DNA from: Amycolatopsis rifamycinica
GTDB lineage: Bacteria > Actinomycetota > Actinomycetes > Mycobacteriales > Pseudonocardiaceae
NCBI RefSeq assembly: GCF_000695625.1
Contig: NZ_JMQI01000031.1
Location: 1-46,101 of the forward strand
DNA length: 46,101 nt
Direction of reading: 5' to 3'
The notes beneath the pieces are model-generated. The model did not search any database. It had not been told where the DNA came from and worked only from the letters and a program-made list of their open reading frames with translations. Positions within the stretch are counted from its first letter, which is position 1. Every line of letters starts with the position of its first letter. Positions 23,890 through 31,924 of this stretch are shown here, in pieces. Both the position numbers and the translations under genes were made by a program.

Positions 23890-25407
23890 TCATCCCAGCC
23901 ACCCGGGCCGGTCCCCCTTCCGCAGCCGCCGCCACTGCCGCCGGAACTTCTCGCGCAGCCGTTCCGCCCGCCCGGCATCCCGCGCGTAGAGCATCCCGAA
24001 GGTGAACCCGTTCTGCCCCTCACCATGCGCGGCGATCGCCAGATGACGCAGCACATCCCGCCCGACCACGGTGTCCTGGTGCTCCCCCAGCGTGCTCTGC
24101 ACGGCCTTGACGTTCCCCCGCCACACCCGGACCTTCTTCCCGTACACCGACTTCACGGTGTCGGCGGCATACCGGGCCTGCTTCGCCTTCTTGCGCACCT
24201 CGTGCAAAGCCACCCCCAGCTCATCCCCGCTCAGCCCCCGAGCAGCAGCCTCCGCCCGGCTGAGCTTCTTCGCGGCCTTCCGCAGCGGCTTGCGCAGACC
24301 GGCCTTCGCCGGCTTCCGCGCCTCGGCGGTCAGCGGGGGATCAGCCAGCAGGGCGTCCAGCGCACGCAACAGCCGCAAGTACCGCTTACCGGTCAGGGCA
24401 GCCAGCGCACGAGTCCGCCCTTCCTCGGCTTCCCGGGCGAAATGACGGGTGAGGAACTGCCGCAACGGCCCGAACACCAGCTCCGAAGGCAGGGCATCGA
24501 GCTCCTCCCGCAGCCGCGCCTCGGTGACCTCGGTGTCCCTGGCCGGCGACAACTGACGACCGAGCCACTGCAGCTCGCTCGCAAGAGCCGCGGTCTCCCG
24601 CTTGTCGACGACCGAGCCGAAGGTGCGAAGCGTGCTCCGCAGCTTCCGGATCGCGACACGCATCTGGTGCACCGAATCCTCGACATCCAGCCGCACCCCG
24701 ACGTCGGCCCGGCGCAACCGGCCGTAGTGCTCGTGCAACGCCACCAGCACGACGTCCCCCGCGGACGGCTTCTTCCCCGGCCGCCGCGGTGCCGGGACCC
24801 GGTCACCGATCAGGCGGCGCAGCTTCGACGGCCACGGCGACGCCGAGGCACCGGCCTCGGTCAGGGCCCGGTCGAACTCCGCGAGCAGCCCGGGCTCGGC
24901 GTCGGGGTCCAGTTCGAGTTCCAGTTCACGCCACTCGTCCAGCCGCGCGCTCTCCCCACCCGCTTCGCCGGTCACGTGGTCGTCGGTGAGGGTCGCCACC
25001 GTGCGGCCGTCGGCGCCGGCGAGCCGGTGGGCGAACCGGTCGGTGCGCAGGCGCGCGATCGGCACCAGCTTCTCCCCCAGCGTGTACGCCCGGACCAGGC
25101 GCCTCAGCCGGCCGGGCACCTTGTGCGGGTCGCCGCCGAGCGGCAGCTGCAGTTCCTGCCGTTCGTCGGCCGACACCGGGAGCTTCAGGTGCCAGCCGGC
25201 GTCGGGGCCGCCGACGCGCCGCCGCAGCGTGATGCCGCTGCGGGCCAGCCGGAACGTCGCCGTGTCGTAGTAGGACGCGTCGAGGACGTGCTCGACCGGA
25301 TCGTCCTGGGTTTCGACGCCGGCGACGCCGACCAGGCGGGGCACGCCGCTGCCCGCGACGATCTCGTACTTGCGTTCGCGCTCGGTCACCGCGGACGGCG
25401 CTGCCAT
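23890..25407 (-). CDS. CYTH and CHAD domain protein
   Basis: 505 aa. An N-terminal CYTH domain (about 6-205) has the ExExK signature ERERK (9-13) used for triphosphate binding. A CHAD domain (about 215-495), helical and rich in conserved His/Lys/Arg (HQMRVAIRKLRSTLRTF, LHEVRKKAKQARYA), follows; CHAD modules bind polyphosphate. The pair suggests polyphosphate or triphosphate metabolism. The ATG at 25407 has AAGGAGG upstream; the longer open frame is not supported. Promoter of SigF type 36 nt upstream, divergent from the hemerythrin-like gene. Confidence 0.92.
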   Translation of the reverse strand: MAAPSAVTERERKYEIVAGSGVPRLVGVAGVETQDDPVEHVLDASYYDTATFRLARSGITLRRRVGGPDAGWHLKLPVSADERQELQLPLGGDPHKVPGRLRRLVRAYTLGEKLVPIARLRTDRFAHRLAGADGRTVATLTDDHVTGEAGGESARLDEWRELELELDPDAEPGLLAEFDRALTEAGASASPWPSKLRRLIGDRVPAPRRPGKKPSAGDVVLVALHEHYGRLRRADVGVRLDVEDSVHQMRVAIRKLRSTLRTFGSVVDKRETAALASELQWLGRQLSPARDTEVTEARLREELDALPSELVFGPLRQFLTRHFAREAEEGRTRALAALTGKRYLRLLRALDALLADPPLTAEARKPAKAGLRKPLRKAAKKLSRAEAAARGLSGDELGVALHEVRKKAKQARYAADTVKSVYGKKVRVWRGNVKAVQSTLGEHQDTVVGRDVLRHLAIAAHGEGQNGFTFGMLYARDAGRAERLREKFRRQWRRLRKGDRPGWLG

Positions 25408-25442
25408 GGGTCTTCCTCCTTGGGGCCGGGTTCGCCGTAGGG

Positions 25443-25468
25443 ATACCCGAGCCGCCCGCGGCCGACAC
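25443..25468 (-). promoter_or_regulatory. SigF-like promoter of CYTH-CHAD
   Basis: GTGT-N16-GGGTAT on the minus strand. Confidence 0.6.
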
Positions 25469-25470
25469 GG

Positions 25471-25495
25471 GATTCGGCGCCGGAGCGGCGGGTAT
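25471..25495 (+). promoter_or_regulatory. SigF-like promoter of the hemerythrin-like gene
   Basis: GATT-N15-GGGTAT on the plus strand. It abuts the divergent CYTH-CHAD promoter with only 2 bp between their -35 elements. Confidence 0.55.
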
Positions 25496-25562
25496 CCCGT
25501 CTTTCGAACCCCCGGAACTCCGAAACCCGGAGTGCCGGCCCGCGTCCGGACCAGGAGAGTGC

Positions 25563-26084
25563 ATGAACGGCCACCCGCCCGCAACCGACCTGACGACCGT
25601 CCTCGACGGCGACCACCGCGAGCTCGACCGGCTCTGCACCGAGCTCGAGCTCGGCCAGGGCAGCCCGGAGAACCGCAAGGACCTCGCCGACCACCTGGTC
25701 GCGGAGCTGGTCCGGCACTCCGTCGCCGAAGAGCCCTACCTCGGCGAAGACGGCGATCTCGCCGAAGCGGACGGCCTGATGCGCGAGCTCGAAGGCGCGG
25801 GACCGCAGGAGACGCGGTTCGAGCGCCTGCTGGGCGGGCTGATCCGCGCCGTCCGGCGGCACGTCCGCGAGGAGGGCCCCGCGGCCGTGGCCGAGATCCG
25901 GCGCACCTGCTCCCCCGAGCGGCGGGCCGAACTGGGCGAAGCGGTCCTGGACAGCCGGGAGGCCGCCCCGACGCTGCCGCACCCGGATCTCGCCGACCGC
26001 GTGCCCCAGGCCGACCAGCTGTGGCCGGGGCCGGGGTTCGTCGACCGGGCCCGTGCCGCCCTGCGCACGCCCGCATCGGGTTGA
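25563..26084 (+). CDS. Hemerythrin-like (HHE) domain protein
   Basis: 173 aa helical protein. Candidate di-iron ligands are His18 (DGDHREL), His52 and Glu56 (RHSVAEE) and His100 with Glu103 or Glu104 (RRHVREE). HHE proteins bind a di-iron site and respond to oxygen, nitric oxide or peroxide; the ligand is not fixed here. The ATG follows AGGAGA. The C-terminal 40 residues are Pro-rich and less structured. Confidence 0.85.
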   Translation: MNGHPPATDLTTVLDGDHRELDRLCTELELGQGSPENRKDLADHLVAELVRHSVAEEPYLGEDGDLAEADGLMRELEGAGPQETRFERLLGGLIRAVRRHVREEGPAAVAEIRRTCSPERRAELGEAVLDSREAAPTLPHPDLADRVPQADQLWPGPGFVDRARAALRTPASG

Positions 26085-26125
26085 ATGAGGGGTCGGCACC
26101 CCGATCCGGAAGGCAGCGAGCACCC

Positions 26126-26926
26126 ATGAGCGTCGGCGAAGAGGAATGGGCCCGGGAACGGGCCGGGTTCGGGCCGGACGGTGAGCCGGCGCCGGGTCTG
26201 CTGGCGGCCCAGTTCGCCCAGCTCACGCAGACCCTGCTCGACGCGACGCCGACCGTCGGCGGCGTGCTGAAGCTCGTCGTCGGCGCGGCGGCCGCGCTCG
26301 TCCCGGACGCCGACCTGGTCAGCGTCACCCTGCGGGACGCCGACGGCACCTTCCACACCCCGGTCGGGACGGACCCGGTCGCCGAGCGGCTCGATCAGGT
26401 GCAGTACGACCACGGCGAAGGCCCGTGCGTGGAGTCGGCCCGCCCCGACGGCCCGGCCGTCGGCTGGTCGCCGGACCTCGGCGGGGACGCGCGCTGGCCC
26501 GCGTTCGGCCCGGCCGCCGCCCGCCACGGCTACCACTCGGTGCTGGCCACGGCCCTGCTCCCGGACGCCCGGCTGCCGCGGCTGTCCGGCGCGCTCAACA
26601 TCTACTCCCGCAGGCCGGGCGCGTTCGACGCGCGGGCGATCGACCTCGCGCTGCTGCTGGCCACCCACGCGTCACTGGCGCTGGCCCACACCCACGCCGT
26701 GGCCTCGGCCGAGCTGGAGGCCGCGCACCTGCGCCGGGCGGTCGACAGCCGCGACGTCATCGGCCAGGCGAAGGGCATCCTGATGCAGCGGCGCGGGATC
26801 ACCGCCGACGAGGCGTTCGACGTGCTGCGCCGCGCGTCCCAGGAGCTCAACGTCAAGCTCGCCGATCTGGCGAAGACCCTCGCCACCCGGCACACCGAGG
26901 TGGACCTGCCGGCCGCCGAGGCCTGA
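26126..26926 (+). CDS. GAF-ANTAR RNA-binding regulator
   Basis: 266 aa. GAF sensor about 40-190, ANTAR about 200-254 (RDVIGQAKGILMQRRGITADEAFDVLRRASQ). Same architecture as the protein at 19596-20327 but clearly diverged. The ATG at 26126 follows GGAAGG; it is 41 bp after the hemerythrin-like gene and may be in its operon. A strong hairpin follows the stop. Confidence 0.87.
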   Translation: MSVGEEEWARERAGFGPDGEPAPGLLAAQFAQLTQTLLDATPTVGGVLKLVVGAAAALVPDADLVSVTLRDADGTFHTPVGTDPVAERLDQVQYDHGEGPCVESARPDGPAVGWSPDLGGDARWPAFGPAAARHGYHSVLATALLPDARLPRLSGALNIYSRRPGAFDARAIDLALLLATHASLALAHTHAVASAELEAAHLRRAVDSRDVIGQAKGILMQRRGITADEAFDVLRRASQELNVKLADLAKTLATRHTEVDLPAAEA

Positions 26927-26934
26927 GACACGCC

Positions 26935-26969
26935 GGAAGCGGCACTTTCACCGGGAAAGTGCCGCTTCC
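26935..26969 (+). terminator. Hairpin terminator made of the CACTTTC/GAAAGTG repeat
   Basis: Perfect 15-bp stem (26935-26949 with 26955-26969), 5-nt loop, 9 nt after the GAF-ANTAR stop. The arms GGCACTTTC and GAAAGTGCC are the same as in the palindromes inside the GH5 gene, so one repeat family supplies both. Confidence 0.85.
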
Positions 26970-26984
26970 GCGGGGGGTGCCGGA

Positions 26985-27452
26985 TTACTGGGCGGAGTAC
27001 GGGGACCGGTTTTCCAGCGACGGGCTGGCCGTCGGGTACCGGCCGTCCTGGCCCGGCACCGGGGTGACCGTGGTGCCCTGCTGCTCCGGCTCCACCCGCG
27101 GCCGGGGACCGCGCTGGACGACCGCCTCGACCTCCTGCTCCCCGCGGATGCGGGCCAGGACGCCGAGGGTGATCGCGTGGGCCAGGGCGAGGATCAGCAG
27201 CAGGACACCGATCCGCCCGACCACGCCGGGCAGGTCGCTGCCACCCATCTCGATGGTCGAGAGGAGCGCCAGCACCCCCAGCGTCGCGAGGTGGAACAAC
27301 ACCGTGACCAGGCGGGTCATCGAAGCGCCCGCCGCCGGGTCGCCGTAGGAGTTCTCCAGGTACCGGCGGCCGCTGCGGTAGATGATCTGCCCGTCTATCA
27401 GGACCAGCGCAATGCCGATCGCGAGGAACGACAGGTACGCGTTCGTGGTCAT
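26985..27452 (-). CDS. Small membrane protein of unknown function
   Basis: 155 aa with three hydrophobic segments (about 7-22, 46-66 and 79-100), then a 50-residue polar tail rich in Pro, Gln, Arg and Glu. No family recognised. The ATG at 27452 has AGGAAGGAG upstream. Single gene behind a good SigF-like promoter, hence likely a stress-induced membrane protein. Confidence 0.8.
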   Translation of the reverse strand: MTTNAYLSFLAIGIALVLIDGQIIYRSGRRYLENSYGDPAAGASMTRLVTVLFHLATLGVLALLSTIEMGGSDLPGVVGRIGVLLLILALAHAITLGVLARIRGEQEVEAVVQRGPRPRVEPEQQGTTVTPVPGQDGRYPTASPSLENRSPYSAQ

Positions 27453-27488
27453 GCCGGACGCTCCTTCCTGGGGGACCTTGCCGGAGGA

Positions 27489-27514
27489 ATACCCGGCAGG
27501 TCGCGCAGGGAAAC
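27489..27514 (-). promoter_or_regulatory. SigF-like promoter of the membrane protein gene
   Basis: GTTT-N16-GGGTAT, an exact consensus match on the minus strand. Confidence 0.75.
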
Positions 27515-27521
27515 GCCGCCG

Positions 27522-28361
27522 TCACCCCGTGAAGGCGTCCGGATCCGGCCCGGTGCGGCGGCCCTCGTCGAGCCGGCCGATTTCGGCCATGTCCTCGTCG
27601 TCGAGCTCGAAGCCGAAGACGTCGAGGTTCTGGCGCATCCGGTCCGGCGAGGCCGACTTCGGGAACACGATGTTCCCGAGCTGGACGTGCCAGCGCAGCA
27701 CGACCTGCGCGGCCGTCCGCCCGTGCTTCTCCGCCAGGCCGGTGAGCACCGGGTCGCCGAGGACGGCGGCCTGCGCCAGCGGGCTCCACGCCTCGGTGGC
27801 GATGCCGTGCGCCTGGTGGTAGTCGCGCAGCGGCGCCTGCTGCAACGCCGGGTGCAGCTCGATCTGGTTGACCGCGGGCACCAGGGACGTCTCTTCGGCG
27901 AGCCGGTCGAGGTGGGCGGGCTGGAAGTTCGACACGCCGACGGCGCGCGCCTTGCCCGCCCGCAGGATGTCTTCGAAGCCCTGCCACGTCCGGACGAACG
28001 TGTCCTTGGCCGGCAACGGCCAGTGGATCAGGTAGAGGTCGACGTAGTCGAAGCCGAGCCGGCGCAGGCTGCCTTCGAGCGCGGTGATCGCGTTGTCGTG
28101 CCCGTGCGCGTCGTTCGCCAGCTTCGTCGTGACGAACACGTCTTCGCGGGCCACGCCGGAGTCCGCGATCCCGGCGGCGACCCCGGCCTCGTTGCGGTAC
28201 ATCTGCGCGGTGTCGATGTGGCGGTACCCCGTTTCCAGGGCCGTCCGCACGGCCTGGGCGGTTTCCTCGGGCGGGATCTGGAAAACGCCGAACCCGAGCT
28301 GCGGGATCCGCACGCCGTTGTTCAGTTCCACGGTGGGAACGCCGGCAGTGGTGGTCGTCAT
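27522..28361 (-). CDS. Aldo/keto reductase (AKR5-type, DkgA-like)
   Basis: 279 aa TIM-barrel NADPH-dependent carbonyl reductase. The catalytic tetrad is visible: Asp50 and Tyr55 (DTAQMYRNE), Lys80 (VTTKL), His113 (LIHWP). GVSNFQPAHL and FPKSASPDRM mark the cofactor site. Substrate unknown; such enzymes often detoxify aldehydes. The ATG at 28361 is only about 10 nt from the -10 of the SigF-like promoter, so a short or leaderless 5' end is expected. Confidence 0.9.
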   Translation of the reverse strand: MTTTTAGVPTVELNNGVRIPQLGFGVFQIPPEETAQAVRTALETGYRHIDTAQMYRNEAGVAAGIADSGVAREDVFVTTKLANDAHGHDNAITALEGSLRRLGFDYVDLYLIHWPLPAKDTFVRTWQGFEDILRAGKARAVGVSNFQPAHLDRLAEETSLVPAVNQIELHPALQQAPLRDYHQAHGIATEAWSPLAQAAVLGDPVLTGLAEKHGRTAAQVVLRWHVQLGNIVFPKSASPDRMRQNLDVFGFELDDEDMAEIGRLDEGRRTGPDPDAFTG

Positions 28362-28370
28362 GGCTACCGC

Positions 28371-28397
28371 CTACCCGGCGGTCCCGGGACGTGAAAC
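28371..28397 (-). promoter_or_regulatory. SigF-like promoter of the aldo/keto reductase gene
   Basis: GTTT-N17-GGGTAG on the minus strand. Confidence 0.6.
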
Positions 28398-28448
28398 GCG
28401 GCGGGGCGGGTGATCCCCGACCCGCCGCGCGAACTCTCCCCGGACGGG

Positions 28449-28910
28449 TTACTGCCCCGGGCGGGCCACGTCACCGCGCCAGCCGCCGGTCTCCCGGCCG
28501 CGCTGCTCGATGAACTCCTTGAACCGCTTGAGGTCGCCCTTCACCCGGCGGTCGAGCACACCGAGCTTGTCGGCGACGTTCTCGGCGAAGCCCTCCGGAT
28601 CGATGTCCATCTGGGCAGTCACCCGCGTGTGCGAGTCGTCCAGCCGGTGGAAGGTGATGACCCCGGCGTGGTCGGGACCGGAGTCCGACGTCCAGGCGAC
28701 CCGCTCGTCGGGGTGCTGCTCGGTGATCGTCGCGTCGAATTCGCGCGTCACGCCACCGAACCGCGTCACCCAGTGGGTGCGGGTGGCGTCCAGCTGGCGG
28801 ATTTCTTCGACGCCCTCCATGAACTTCGGGAATTCCTCGAACTGCGTCCACTGGTTGTACGCGGTCGAAACGGGGACTTCCACGTCCACGATTTCGGTGA
28901 TCGTGCTCAT
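28449..28910 (-). CDS. SRPBCC (START-like) family protein
   Basis: 153 aa. The N-terminus (STITEIVDVEVPVSTAYNQWTQFEEFPKFMEGVEEI) is the cyclase/dehydrase-like SRPBCC fold, a hydrophobic ligand cavity. Ligand unknown. The polar C-terminus (RGRETGGWRGDVARPGQ) is typical of small stress-associated members. The ATG at 28910 follows GAGGAG. Promoter at 28945-28969. Confidence 0.87.
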   Translation of the reverse strand: MSTITEIVDVEVPVSTAYNQWTQFEEFPKFMEGVEEIRQLDATRTHWVTRFGGVTREFDATITEQHPDERVAWTSDSGPDHAGVITFHRLDDSHTRVTAQMDIDPEGFAENVADKLGVLDRRVKGDLKRFKEFIEQRGRETGGWRGDVARPGQ

Positions 28911-28944
28911 GCACTCCTCCTCGTCGATGGATGGCTCAATTCGG

Positions 28945-28969
28945 CTACCCGGTGCAGCGGGGGTCAAAC
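28945..28969 (-). promoter_or_regulatory. SigF-like promoter of the SRPBCC gene
   Basis: GTTT-N15-GGGTAG on the minus strand, back to back with the promoter at 28977. Confidence 0.72.
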
Positions 28970-28976
28970 CCGGCGC

Positions 28977-29002
28977 GATTGACCACCGACGGGTCCGGGT
29001 AC
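28977..29002 (+). promoter_or_regulatory. SigF-like promoter of the holin-like/DUF3618/DUF4235 operon
   Basis: GATT-N16-GGGTAC on the plus strand; 7 bp separate it from the divergent SRPBCC promoter. Confidence 0.5.
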
Positions 29003-29029
29003 ACGGCGACCAGGCAGAGGAGGTGTTCG

Positions 29030-29443
29030 GTGATCGAAGAAGCGAACAAGACACCGGCGGCCGACCGCTCGATCGGCGAGCTGGTGACGGACCTGACCGA
29101 CGAAGTCAAGCGGCTCGTCCGGGACGAGATGCGGCTCGCGGTCTTCGAACTGCAGCGCAAGGGCAAGAAAATGGGCCTCGGCGCCGGGTTGTTCGGCGCG
29201 GCGGGGCTGTTCGCCTTCCTCGGCGCCGGCACGCTGGTCGCGGCCGCGGTGCTGGCGCTCGCGCTGGTCGTGCCCGGCTGGCTGGCGGCGGTGATCGTCG
29301 CGGTCGCGCTGTTCGTGGTCGCCGGGATCGCGGCGCTGGTCGGGAAGAAGGAAGTGACGCAGGGGGTGCCGCCGGTACCCGAAGAAGCGATCAGCGGCGT
29401 CCGCGAAGACGTGGCGACCGTGAAGCAGGGAGTGCGGACATGA
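29030..29443 (+). CDS. Phage-holin-like membrane protein (DUF1469)
   Basis: 137 aa. The amphipathic N-terminus (SIGELVTDLTDEVKRLVRDEMRLAVFEL) is followed by two long hydrophobic segments (about 54-75 and 80-103), the actinobacterial holin superfamily III pattern. Despite the name it is chromosomal and no phage genes are near. GTG 29030 has AGAGGAGG upstream. First gene of a coupled three-gene operon. Confidence 0.85.
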   Translation: MIEEANKTPAADRSIGELVTDLTDEVKRLVRDEMRLAVFELQRKGKKMGLGAGLFGAAGLFAFLGAGTLVAAAVLALALVVPGWLAAVIVAVALFVVAGIAALVGKKEVTQGVPPVPEEAISGVREDVATVKQGVRT

Positions 29444-29745
29444 GCGGAAACTTCCCGAAGAACGCCGAAGAGGCGCGGCTCGACCGGGACGCCACCCGGG
29501 AAGAGCTCACCGAGACCCTGGAGGCGCTCGGGCAGAAGCTCGACGTCAAGACCCGGGTCAAGGAAAACGTCGACGAGAAACTCGACCAGGCGACCGCGAA
29601 GGTCGCCGACGTGACGAACGAGCCGACCGCGGTCAAATTCCGCCAGGGCGCCGACGCCGTCCGCGCCAACCCGCTGCCGGTCTTCGCCGGCGTGCTGGGC
29701 CTGGTCATCCTGATCCGCCTGATCCTGCGCCGGAGGAACTCGTGA
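29440..29745 (+). CDS. DUF3618 membrane-anchored protein
   Basis: 101 aa. A helical, charged N-terminal part (RDATREELTETLEALGQKLDVKTRVKE) and one C-terminal membrane segment (about 80-95, LPVFAGVLGLVILIRLIL) fit DUF3618. Overlaps the upstream stop by ATGA and the next gene by GTGA. Confidence 0.87.
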   Translation: MSGNFPKNAEEARLDRDATREELTETLEALGQKLDVKTRVKENVDEKLDQATAKVADVTNEPTAVKFRQGADAVRANPLPVFAGVLGLVILIRLILRRRNS

Positions 29746-30008
29746 ACAAAGCGCTCTACAAGCCGCTGAGCTGGGTGGTGGGTGCCCTGGGCGGCGTCCT
29801 CGCCGGCCAGGTCTTCAAGCAGGTCTGGAGCCGCGTGGCCGGGGAAGACGACGCCCCCGACGCCACCGACCGCGACTACACCTGGCGGCAGGTGGTCATC
29901 GCGGCGGCGGTGCAGGGAGCGATCTTCGGTGCGGTCAAGGCCGCCACCGAGCGGGCCGGCGCGGTCGGCTACCGCAAGGCCACCGGCGACTGGCCGGGCG
30001 ACGACTGA
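29742..30008 (+). CDS. DUF4235 small membrane protein
   Basis: 88 aa. The N-terminus (LYKPLSWVVGALGGVLAGQVFKQVW) and the second hydrophobic helix (VVIAAAVQGAIFGAVKAATERAGA) fit DUF4235. GTG start overlaps the DUF3618 stop. The three proteins are commonly found together in actinobacteria and probably act together at the membrane. Confidence 0.85.
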   Translation: MNKALYKPLSWVVGALGGVLAGQVFKQVWSRVAGEDDAPDATDRDYTWRQVVIAAAVQGAIFGAVKAATERAGAVGYRKATGDWPGDD

Positions 30009-30069
30009 CCGCGGGACGACGACCGGCCGCGGTACACAGTGGACGGCGGGAGGGGTGGCCGCGGGGCGG

Positions 30070-30438
30070 TCACGCCTCCCGGCCGGGCTCGAGGGCGAGG
30101 CCGGCGAGCGCGGCGCCGACGCGGGGATGGATCTTCAGCATCAGGTCGGCGCCCGTGGCTTCGAGCGACCGGGTGACGGAGTGGCCGCCGAGCACGACGG
30201 CGAGTTCGGTGCGGGCGTTCGCCCGCAGCAGCGACCGGACCCCGGCGCAGCTGAGGAAGGCCACCCGGCTCAGGTCGACGACCAGCCGGCCATCGGTGGC
30301 CAGGGCTTCGTCCAGCGTGCCGACCGTGGCGGCGTCGATGTCGCCGACCAGGGTGAGGACGGTGATGCCGCCCGGTCGCCCGGTCGTGGTGACGGTCAGG
30401 CCGGAAGGTTCGTAGATCGTGCGGAAACAGTCGTTCAT
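30070..30438 (-). CDS. STAS-domain anti-sigma antagonist-like protein
   Basis: 122 aa, single STAS domain. DLSRVAFLSCAGVRSL contains the switch site, which reads Ser63-Cys64-Ala65 where SpoIIAA has Asp-Ser-Ser, so the canonical phospho-Ser is a Cys. Cys4 is a second cysteine; redox control, as known for mycobacterial RsfA, is possible but speculative. The ATG at 30438 is followed by a clean family N-terminus. No SigF-like promoter was seen upstream. Confidence 0.83.
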   Translation of the reverse strand: MNDCFRTIYEPSGLTVTTTGRPGGITVLTLVGDIDAATVGTLDEALATDGRLVVDLSRVAFLSCAGVRSLLRANARTELAVVLGGHSVTRSLEATGADLMLKIHPRVGAALAGLALEPGREA

Positions 30439-30546
30439 GGCGCTCCCTATGGTTCAGCGGTGCAGGGGCGCTGACCGGAGCACGTGTCTGAACAACAGCC
30501 AACACCCCTGACCGTACGCCCCTGTGCGGTGAGGTCAACCCCGCGG

Positions 30547-30571
30547 GTTTCCCGGCTCCGGCCTCGGGTAA
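30547..30571 (+). promoter_or_regulatory. SigF-like promoter of ndh
   Basis: GTTT-N15-GGGTAA, matching GTTT and GGGTA, 37 nt before the start codon. Confidence 0.72.
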
Positions 30572-30608
30572 TCCGTTCGGGACGGAAATCCGGCCCGGAG
30601 GGAGCTCC

Positions 30609-31898
30609 ATGCGTGTCGTGATCGTCGGCGGTGGTTTCGCCGGTTACCACGCGGCGAAAAGCCTGCGGAAGGAAGCCGGCGAGGACATCGAAGTCGTCGT
30701 GCTGAACCCCACGGATTACTTCCTCTACCTGCCGTTGCTGCCCGAAGTCGCGGCCGGGATCCTGGACCCGCGGCGGGTGACGGTTTCGATTCCCGAAACC
30801 CTGCGCGGGGTGCGCCTGGTGCTCGGGGTGGCCACCGGCGTGGACTTCGAGGCCCGCCACGTCACCTACACCGACCCCGAGGACAACCAACACCGGATCG
30901 GGTACGACCGGCTGGTGCTGGCCGCGGGCAGCGTCAACAAGCTGTTGCCGATTCCCGGCGTCCCGGAGCACGCGCACGGGTTCCGGGGCGTCCCGGAGGC
31001 GCTGTACCTGCGCGACCACATCACCCGGCAGATCGAACTGGCCGCCGCGGCCGAAGACCCGGCCGAACGCGACGCCCGCTGCACGTTCGTGGTGGTCGGC
31101 GCCGGCTACACCGGCACCGAGGTCGCCGCGCAGGGTCCCGCGTTCACCGCGGCGCTCGCCGCGCGCCACCCCGAGCTGGCCCGGCAGCGGATCCGCTGGC
31201 TGCTGCTCGACGTCGCCGAGCGGGTGCTGCCCGAGCTCGACGGGCGGCTCGGCCGCACCGCCGACGAGGTGCTGCGCTCCCGCGGGGTCGAGGTGCTGAT
31301 GAAGACCTCGGTCGACCACGCCGACGCCAAGGGCGTCACGCTGACGAACGGGGACGCCGTGCCGGCCCGCACCCTCGTGTGGTGCGTCGGCGTGCGGCCG
31401 GACCCGCTGGTGGCCGGCCTCGGGCTCGAGACCGCGAAGGGCAGGCTCGTGGTCACCGAGCAGCTCGCCGTGCCGGGCCGCGACGACGTGTTCGCCTGCG
31501 GCGACGCGGCCGCGGTGCCCGATCTCACCCGTCCCGGCCAGTACACCGCGATGACCGCGCAGCACGCCGAGCGGCAGGGCAAGCTCGCCGGGCGCAACGT
31601 GGCGGCGTCGCTCGGGTACGGCCGCCCCGGCACCTACCGCCACCACGACCTCGGCTTCGTCGTCGACCTCGGGGCCGGCGCCGCCGCGGCCAACCCGCTG
31701 CACATCCCGCTGTCCGGACGGCCGGCGAAGGCCGTCACGCGCGGCTACCACCTGATGGCGATGCCGGGCAACCGGGTGCGCACGGCCGCCGACTGGCTGC
31801 TGGAGACGCTGACCGGCCGCCAGACCGTCCAATTGGGACTCGTCCGTTCCGGTGCGGTGCCGCTCGACACCGACAGCCCGGAACTCCCCCGTCGTTGA
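30609..31898 (+). CDS. ndh: Type II NADH:quinone dehydrogenase
   Basis: 429 aa flavoprotein that passes electrons from NADH to quinone without pumping protons. FAD-binding VVIVGGGFAGYHAAK at the N-terminus, NADH-binding VVVGAGYTGTEVAAQ (about 161-175) and the second FAD motif VFACGDAA. The C-terminal part lacks a clear transmembrane helix, as usual for the monotopic family. The ATG has GGAGGGAG upstream. Behind a SigF-like promoter, it may be a stress-time bypass of complex I. Other members of this fold are sulfide quinone reductases; motifs favour Ndh. Confidence 0.88.
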   Translation: MRVVIVGGGFAGYHAAKSLRKEAGEDIEVVVLNPTDYFLYLPLLPEVAAGILDPRRVTVSIPETLRGVRLVLGVATGVDFEARHVTYTDPEDNQHRIGYDRLVLAAGSVNKLLPIPGVPEHAHGFRGVPEALYLRDHITRQIELAAAAEDPAERDARCTFVVVGAGYTGTEVAAQGPAFTAALAARHPELARQRIRWLLLDVAERVLPELDGRLGRTADEVLRSRGVEVLMKTSVDHADAKGVTLTNGDAVPARTLVWCVGVRPDPLVAGLGLETAKGRLVVTEQLAVPGRDDVFACGDAAAVPDLTRPGQYTAMTAQHAERQGKLAGRNVAASLGYGRPGTYRHHDLGFVVDLGAGAAAANPLHIPLSGRPAKAVTRGYHLMAMPGNRVRTAADWLLETLTGRQTVQLGLVRSGAVPLDTDSPELPRR

Positions 31899-31924
31899 AA
31901 GATCCCGTCTGTCAAGGAGAACGC

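Noticed and set aside
25408..26358. N-terminal extension of CYTH-CHAD
   Set aside because: It is antisense to the hemerythrin-like gene and the start of the GAF-ANTAR gene; the ATG at 25407 has a strong ribosome site and fits the CYTH N-terminus.
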